From: JBFKMV01 sp041629655
GTDB taxonomy: Bacteria; Acidobacteriota; Polarisedimenticolia; Polarisedimenticolales; Polarisedimenticolaceae
DNA length: 16,635 nucleotides
NCBI GenBank assembly: GCA_041629655.1
Contig: JBFKMV010000112.1
Coordinates: forward strand, 1-16,635
Reading direction: 5' to 3'
The position numbers and the translations under genes were made by a program. The notes beneath the pieces are model-generated. The model ran no database searches, was not told the origin of the DNA, and was given only the letters and a program-made list of their open reading frames with translations. Position 1 is the first letter of the stretch, and every line of letters begins with the position of its first letter. Of this stretch, positions 15,321 to 16,635 are shown in pieces.

Positions 15321-15911
15321 GTGCGGTTGTTCCTGGCGCTGGAGCTCGACGAGACGGCGCTCGGACTGCTCGAACGCACTCAGCGCCGGCTTCGCGATCG
15401 CTGCGACGGCTGGCGCTGGGCGCGTCGGGGGGCGTTCCACCTGACGATCCGGTTCCTCGGCGAGGTGGACCCGGCCGACGACGCCCGCCACCGCGAGATC
15501 TGGCAGGCGGCCGCGCGCGGGGACGGTCCGCTCCGGCTGCGCCTGGAAGGAGTCGGCACCTTTCCGCCGCGTGGACGGCCCCGGGTGCTGTGGCTGGGGG
15601 TGCACGACGAGACGTCGGACGGGCGGCTGTACGGGCTGGCCGAGCGGGTCGAGCAGGCGGCGCGCGACGCGGGGTTCGCCCCCGAGACGCGGCCGTTCCG
15701 CCCGCACCTGACCCTGGCTCGCGCGCAGCGCGGCGCGCGGCCCGTCGCGCCGCCGGCGGCGTTCGAATCCGGGTCGGCCACTCTGGCCCCCGACGCGCTG
15801 AGCCTGTTCCGGAGCGAGCTGCGTCCGGAGGGCGCACGCTACACGCGGCTCGACAGCTTCTCGCTGGCCGGCGGAGCGGCTCGCCTGCACCCCGAGCCGG
15901 GGTCGCGCTAA
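15321..15911 (+). CDS. thpR: RNA 2',3'-cyclic phosphodiesterase (2'-5' RNA ligase family)
   Basis: The start is GTG 15321 with GGGAGGG just upstream. The 196 residues begin RLFLALELDE, the standard opening of the family. Both catalytic HxT motifs of the 2H phosphoesterase fold are present: HLT at 40-42 (in FHLTIRFLGEV) and HLT at 129-131 (in RPHLTLAR). A typical GVGTFPPRGRPRVLWLGV strand lies between them, and a closing SELRPEGARYTRL motif is present. These enzymes open 2',3'-cyclic phosphate ends of RNA and can form 2'-5' RNA linkages in vitro. The gene often follows cinA in bacterial genomes, as here. The next gene starts 25 bp downstream. Confidence 0.93.
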   Translation: MRLFLALELDETALGLLERTQRRLRDRCDGWRWARRGAFHLTIRFLGEVDPADDARHREIWQAAARGDGPLRLRLEGVGTFPPRGRPRVLWLGVHDETSDGRLYGLAERVEQAARDAGFAPETRPFRPHLTLARAQRGARPVAPPAAFESGSATLAPDALSLFRSELRPEGARYTRLDSFSLAGGAARLHPEPGSR

Positions 15912-15936
15912 GCTGTGCGCGCGACGGAGGTGCGGC

Positions 15937-16635
15937 TTGCCTGAGCGATGCGCGACGGTGATCGGAGGGGGCGCCTGGGGCACGGCGCTGGCGATCCACC
16001 TCGCCCGGCTGGGCCGGGCGGTGCGGCTGTGGGTCCTCGAGCCCGAGCTGGCGCAGCGCATCACCGAGCGCCGCGACAACCCGCTGTACCTGCCGGGGAT
16101 TCCGATCCCGGAGCGCGTCGAGGCGACGACGGATCTCGAGACGGCGCTCGGCGACGCCGGCCTCGTGCTGGCGGTGGTTCCGTCGCAGCACGCGCGGAGC
16201 GTCTACGAGCAGCTGGCCGACCGTTTGCCGGAGGAGGTGCCGGTCGTCGTGGCGGCGAAGGGCATCGAGGAGCGGACCCTGGCGCTGCCGCTCCAGGTGG
16301 TCGCGGAGACGCTCGGCGCGTCGCGCCCCGCGGCGGTCCTGTCCGGGCCCTCCTTCGCCCGTGACGTGGCCCGCGGCCGTCCGACCGCGGTCGTCGTCGC
16401 CGCCGCGGATGCCGCGCTGGCTTCGCGCGTCCAGGCGAACCTGTCGTCACGGGAGCTGCGGCTGTACACCAACGCCGACCCCGTGGGAGTCCAGCTCGCG
16501 GGCGCGCTGAAGAACGTGATCGCGATCGCTGCGGGGGTCGTGCAGGGCCTCGAGATGGGCCACAACGGTCTCGCTGCGCTGATCACCCGGGGCCTGGCCG
16601 AGATGACGCGGCTGGGCCTCGCGCTCGGGGGGCGC
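15937..16635 (+). CDS. gpsA: NAD(P)H-dependent glycerol-3-phosphate dehydrogenase (3' end beyond window)
   Basis: The frame opens at TTG 15937, five bases after a perfect GGAGGT, with no better ATG in frame. It runs past the right edge, so 233 residues are visible of about 330 expected. The Rossmann nucleotide loop is GGGAWG (10-15), followed by the family motifs NPLYLPGI, AAKGIEE, LSGPSFA, QLAGALKNVIAIAAG with the catalytic Lys192, and LITRGLAEMTRLG. The enzyme reduces dihydroxyacetone phosphate to sn-glycerol-3-phosphate, the backbone for phospholipid synthesis, in the cytoplasm. It is the last visible gene of the lipoprotein-DUF502-cinA-thpR operon. Confidence 0.95.
   Translation, partial: MPERCATVIGGGAWGTALAIHLARLGRAVRLWVLEPELAQRITERRDNPLYLPGIPIPERVEATTDLETALGDAGLVLAVVPSQHARSVYEQLADRLPEEVPVVVAAKGIEERTLALPLQVVAETLGASRPAAVLSGPSFARDVARGRPTAVVVAAADAALASRVQANLSSRELRLYTNADPVGVQLAGALKNVIAIAAGVVQGLEMGHNGLAALITRGLAEMTRLGLALGGR

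Noticed and set aside
13702..16191. An 829-codon minus-strand open frame opposite DUF502, cinA, thpR and gpsA
   Set aside because: The product is Arg/Pro/Ala-rich low-complexity sequence. The plus strand encodes recognised enzymes with intact motifs over the same interval.

Overview
The window is very GC-rich, densely coding DNA from a Gram-negative-type bacterium with a strong secretion habit: signal peptides, a probable lipoprotein and huge calcium-binding surface proteins. Thrombospondin type 3 (TSP3) arrays, FG-GAP propellers, an Fn3-like domain ending in an 'AYYYFVSAKNSCG'-type strand, and an XRE-TPR regulator together recall Acidobacteriota (Thermoanaerobaculia-like) or myxobacterial/deltaproteobacterial genomes. 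That placement is inference from domain style, not from a marker gene.

Layout. (1) 1-852: the 3' end of a TSP3-rich secreted protein with an internal Fn3-like domain, followed by a hairpin. (2) 1025-7966: a 2313-residue exported protein built as [seven-bladed FG-GAP propeller + TSP3 array] twice, then an Fn3-like C-terminal domain. By my count there are 14 propeller blades and 38 cysteine-paired TSP3 units (15 + 23). An 18-bp perfect palindrome directly abuts its Shine-Dalgarno sequence. (3) 7973-9421 and 9456-10181, minus strand: an AraC-type regulator followed after 34 bp by an exported HEAT-repeat protein, ending tail to tail against the giant gene. (4) 10182-10420: a divergent control region with two sigma70-like promoters back to back and a dyad between them. 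(5) 10421-12366, plus strand: a cytoplasmic XRE-HTH/TPR regulator translationally coupled (1-nt overlap) to a small secreted beta-rich protein. (6) 12508 to the right edge: a tightly packed housekeeping-type operon of TPR lipoprotein, DUF502 membrane protein, cinA, thpR and gpsA (cut by the window end, and beginning with TTG behind a strong ribosome binding site).

How the parts may work together. The first two genes encode related extracellular calcium-dependent adhesion or structural proteins. The middle of the window holds two divergent units, each starting with a regulator and ending with an exported repeat protein, that share one promoter region. This is the most unusual regulatory arrangement here. 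The last block is core metabolism and repair: pyridine nucleotide salvage (CinA), RNA 2',3'-cyclic phosphate processing (ThpR) and glycerol-3-phosphate synthesis for phospholipids (GpsA).

I found no tRNA, rRNA, CRISPR array, insertion sequence or integrase. No gene-free stretch exceeds 300 bp.
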